A stretch of DNA of 7,339 nucleotides from the NCBI GenBank assembly GCA_964343195.1, contig CAYFIR010000200.1, positions 1 to 7,339 of the forward strand, in the 5' to 3' direction. The notes under the pieces were generated by a model that worked only from the letters and a program-made list of their open reading frames with translations, had not been told where the DNA came from and ran no database searches. This document shows, one piece after another, positions 7,001 through 7,339 of the stretch (position 1 is the stretch's first letter; each line of letters starts with the position of its first letter). Both the position numbers and the translations under genes were made by a program. The DNA comes from CAYVAP01 sp964343195 (GTDB lineage: Bacteria; Bacteroidota; Bacteroidia; J057).

Positions 7001-7087
7001 TACGCTCAGAATCAGATGGAGGATAAACTCCAGGATCTGCAAACTCGTTTGCAGAGCATTGATCCCAAGTTCTTCCAGGCTCGATAG
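4007..7087 (+). CDS. DUF2723 polytopic membrane protein, probable GT-C fold O-mannosyltransferase
   Basis: This 1026-residue inner-membrane protein belongs to the DUF2723 family. Its eukaryotic relative TMEM260 is an O-mannosyltransferase, so a lipid-linked sugar transferase acting on the periplasmic face is the likely role; the substrate here is unknown. Helix 1 (about 11-30) is followed by the first outer loop with WDCGEF (33-38) and HPPGAP (49-54). The acidic residues Asp34 and Glu37 sit where GT-C enzymes carry catalytic acids. About seven more helices run to residue 312, then comes a large soluble segment to about 500, then four more helices (about 500-605) holding the NQPRERDY motif (548-555). 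The C-terminal soluble part starts with NGDNDTFPLWYLQEVEGIRTDV (from 638) and ends in a helical, TPR-like stretch (about 925-1026). The ATG at 4007 is chosen because the family begins at MxxxRxNNLxGW. A TTG 57 bases earlier would add 19 polar residues and lies in the hairpin. No close Shine-Dalgarno site is seen. Confidence 0.85.
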   Translation: MNYTRINNLIGWGVFGIALVVYLLTMAPTASYWDCGEFIACANELEVPHPPGAPFFLLLGRIFAMLAFSPENVAFMLNLMSVLSASFTVLFTFWITTYLGKKLLVGMDGKPNMPQTIAIMGAGVVAGLANTFADSFWFNSVEAEVYALSSFFTAIVVWLAFKWETRADEPGNERWLILIAYLMGLSIGVHLLNLLAIPAIAFIFYFRKYEFSWRGFILTGVVSVAILGIIQTGIIISTFDIAWWFEKALVGVQYANGAEKSGLGLPVGTGLILAFALMFGAIIAGVVYSIRTKNITLNTGMLMVVVIFIGFSSYLMIPIRSQANPPIDENNPEDSQTFISYMKREQYGNRPLFRGPLYNARPVGLQETGTEFVLEKGADRYTELGPKRQYEYADRDMKLFPRMYDGARPASWNPAYGPWTYANFVRRSGEPGSPQDDKPTAGEDLRFFFQYQVIHMYWRYFMWNFAGREGDVQDMGWESGFEFSKLAEMPDFMKDSPAKNHFFMLPFLFGLLGLSWQASRSGKDATIVGLLFFFTGLAIIIYLNQYPNQPRERDYSFAGSFQTFAIWVGLGTIALYQLLEKYLKGAAAYLATAVALVGPVLMGAQGWEDHSRAGRYIAPESAYNLLNSCAKNAVLFTNGDNDTFPLWYLQEVEGIRTDVRVLCLSYVNTDWYIDQMKEQMNESPPLPITLERSAYVGQAQQSRSFGARTSIDVNLPADGQELLAKGLIYPQDLPYVQSPMKWTIKTRGGQNNKYLELKDILILNLLENVARDGWDRPVYFANTVTPSSFLGLDNYLRLEGLAYRVMPVLKTRNDPYDPFAGYLDVERMYENMVNTFKYTNLNKEDVYYDENVMRMVSNYHNTFYRLANGYMNQVSEIEQLSSRIRQAMAIDTIAVPVENPEAVLAENNAKVEEYKVKGVEVLEFAEEMFPYNIATPDPYLIVRAGVMFARLGEEEKAQEYFDFAADRAIGTLQYYTNTDQNFSRANEFVYPIRLLQQHYAQNQMEDKLQDLQTRLQSIDPKFFQAR

Positions 7088-7102
7088 GGACGAACAAATA
7101 TC

Positions 7103-7126
7103 CTAACAGACTTTCAAACCTGTTAG
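7103..7126 (-). terminator. Hairpin in the convergent intergenic region
   Basis: CTAACAG (7103-7109) and CTGTTAG (7120-7126) form a perfect 7-bp stem with a 10-base loop. On the plus strand no T run follows. On the minus strand the next bases are GATATTTGTTC, so it could end the transcript of the convergent gene at the right edge. Similar 'ctaacaggttt' hairpins are common between genes in Bacteroidota. Confidence 0.4.
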
Positions 7127-7138
7127 ACCTCATCATGG

Positions 7139-7174
7139 CATCCCCGCAGGCCCAAACCTGCGGGGATGTCTTTA
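7139..7174 (+). terminator. Intrinsic terminator of the DUF2723 gene
   Basis: CATCCCCGCAGG (7139-7150) pairs perfectly with CCTGCGGGGATG (7157-7168) around the loop CCCAAA, and TCTTTATT follows. The 12-bp GC-rich stem starts 51 bases after the stop codon. The stop codon of the minus-strand frame (7172-7174) lies three bases beyond the stem, so the two convergent genes probably share this structure. Confidence 0.85.
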
Positions 7175-7339
7175 TTCGTTCACCTCAACCTTCACCCCCG
7201 CAGAGTGGCTGCTGTACTCTGGAGCGTAGAAGCCGCCCCAAAACCCATTCCCCCCTTTGCGTAAGGGGGGGCATTTCGCTGGGTGAAATGACGGGGGGAT
7301 TCGAATACACAGCGGGTCCAGAGCCTCGAGTACCAGCCC
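7172..7339 (-). CDS. C-terminal end of an unidentified protein, cut by the right edge
   Basis: The minus strand is open from base 7339 to a TAA at 7172-7174, giving 55 residues with no start in view. The last residues, FYAPEYSSHSAGVKVEVNE, look like a natural protein end: mixed polar and aromatic, then an alternating beta-strand-like KVEV. The middle part (IPPSFHPAKCPPLRKGGNG) is encoded by the G/C-run palindromes at 7250-7298 and looks unlike ordinary protein. The stop lies against a terminator shared with the DUF2723 gene, which fits a convergent gene end. I do not recognise a family. The alternative is that the whole tract is an intergenic repeat that happens to be open; 55 codons is short enough for that. 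Confidence 0.4.
   Translation of the reverse strand, partial: GLVLEALDPLCIRIPPSFHPAKCPPLRKGGNGFWGGFYAPEYSSHSAGVKVEVNE
7217..7323. repeat. GC-rich palindromic repeat tract
   Basis: CCCCCCTT-TGCGT-AAGGGGGG (7250-7270) is a perfect 8-bp hairpin. Directly after it CATTTC (7272-7277) pairs with GAAATG (7285-7290), and a second G run follows (7293-7298). An outer 7-bp inverted pair, CTCTGGA (7217-7223) and TCCAGAG (7317-7323), encloses both. Tracts with opposed C6 and G6 runs around a short A/T centre are, from memory, typical dispersed palindromes in bacterial genomes. A CAGAGT/ACTCTG hairpin sits just left (7201-7221). Confidence 0.55.

Overview
The window reads as chromosomal DNA of a free-living Bacteroidota bacterium of moderate GC content. 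The evidence is a GldN/PorN-type gliding and type IX secretion protein, which is restricted to that phylum. It is supported by a DUF2723 glycosyltransferase-like protein of the form usual in Bacteroidota, a perfect Bacteroidota-type -7 box (TAnnTTTG) before pyrG, and start codons without Shine-Dalgarno sequences. A Saprospiria/Lewinella-like source is my guess from overall style; I cannot prove it.

Layout. Bases 1-127 hold stacked intrinsic terminators: a probable right arm of one cut by the window edge, then two complete ones. They close an unseen upstream transcript. gldN (234-1055, +) follows. A gene-free gap (1056-1630) carries a 188-bp imperfect palindrome with matched 13-bp ends (MITE-like), a second terminator-like hairpin and a short CACAAAG-type repeat. 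A small four-helix membrane protein gene (2119-1631, -) is divergent from pyrG (2234-3880, +, CTP synthase). After 126 bp containing repeated GTGTAACC boxes and a strong hairpin comes a large polytopic DUF2723 protein (4007-7087, +). It ends in two hairpins. Facing it from the right edge is the C-terminal end of a gene on the minus strand (stop at 7172-7174), whose open frame runs through a GC-rich palindromic repeat.

How the genes relate. GldN belongs to the periplasmic side of the type IX secretion/gliding machine, pyrG makes CTP, and the DUF2723 protein is probably an envelope glycosyltransferase. The terminators, strand changes and hairpins suggest mostly separate transcription units rather than one operon. 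I see no defence system, CRISPR array, prophage, RNA gene or clear new multi-gene system. The most unusual material is in the non-coding repeats and the right-edge reading frame.
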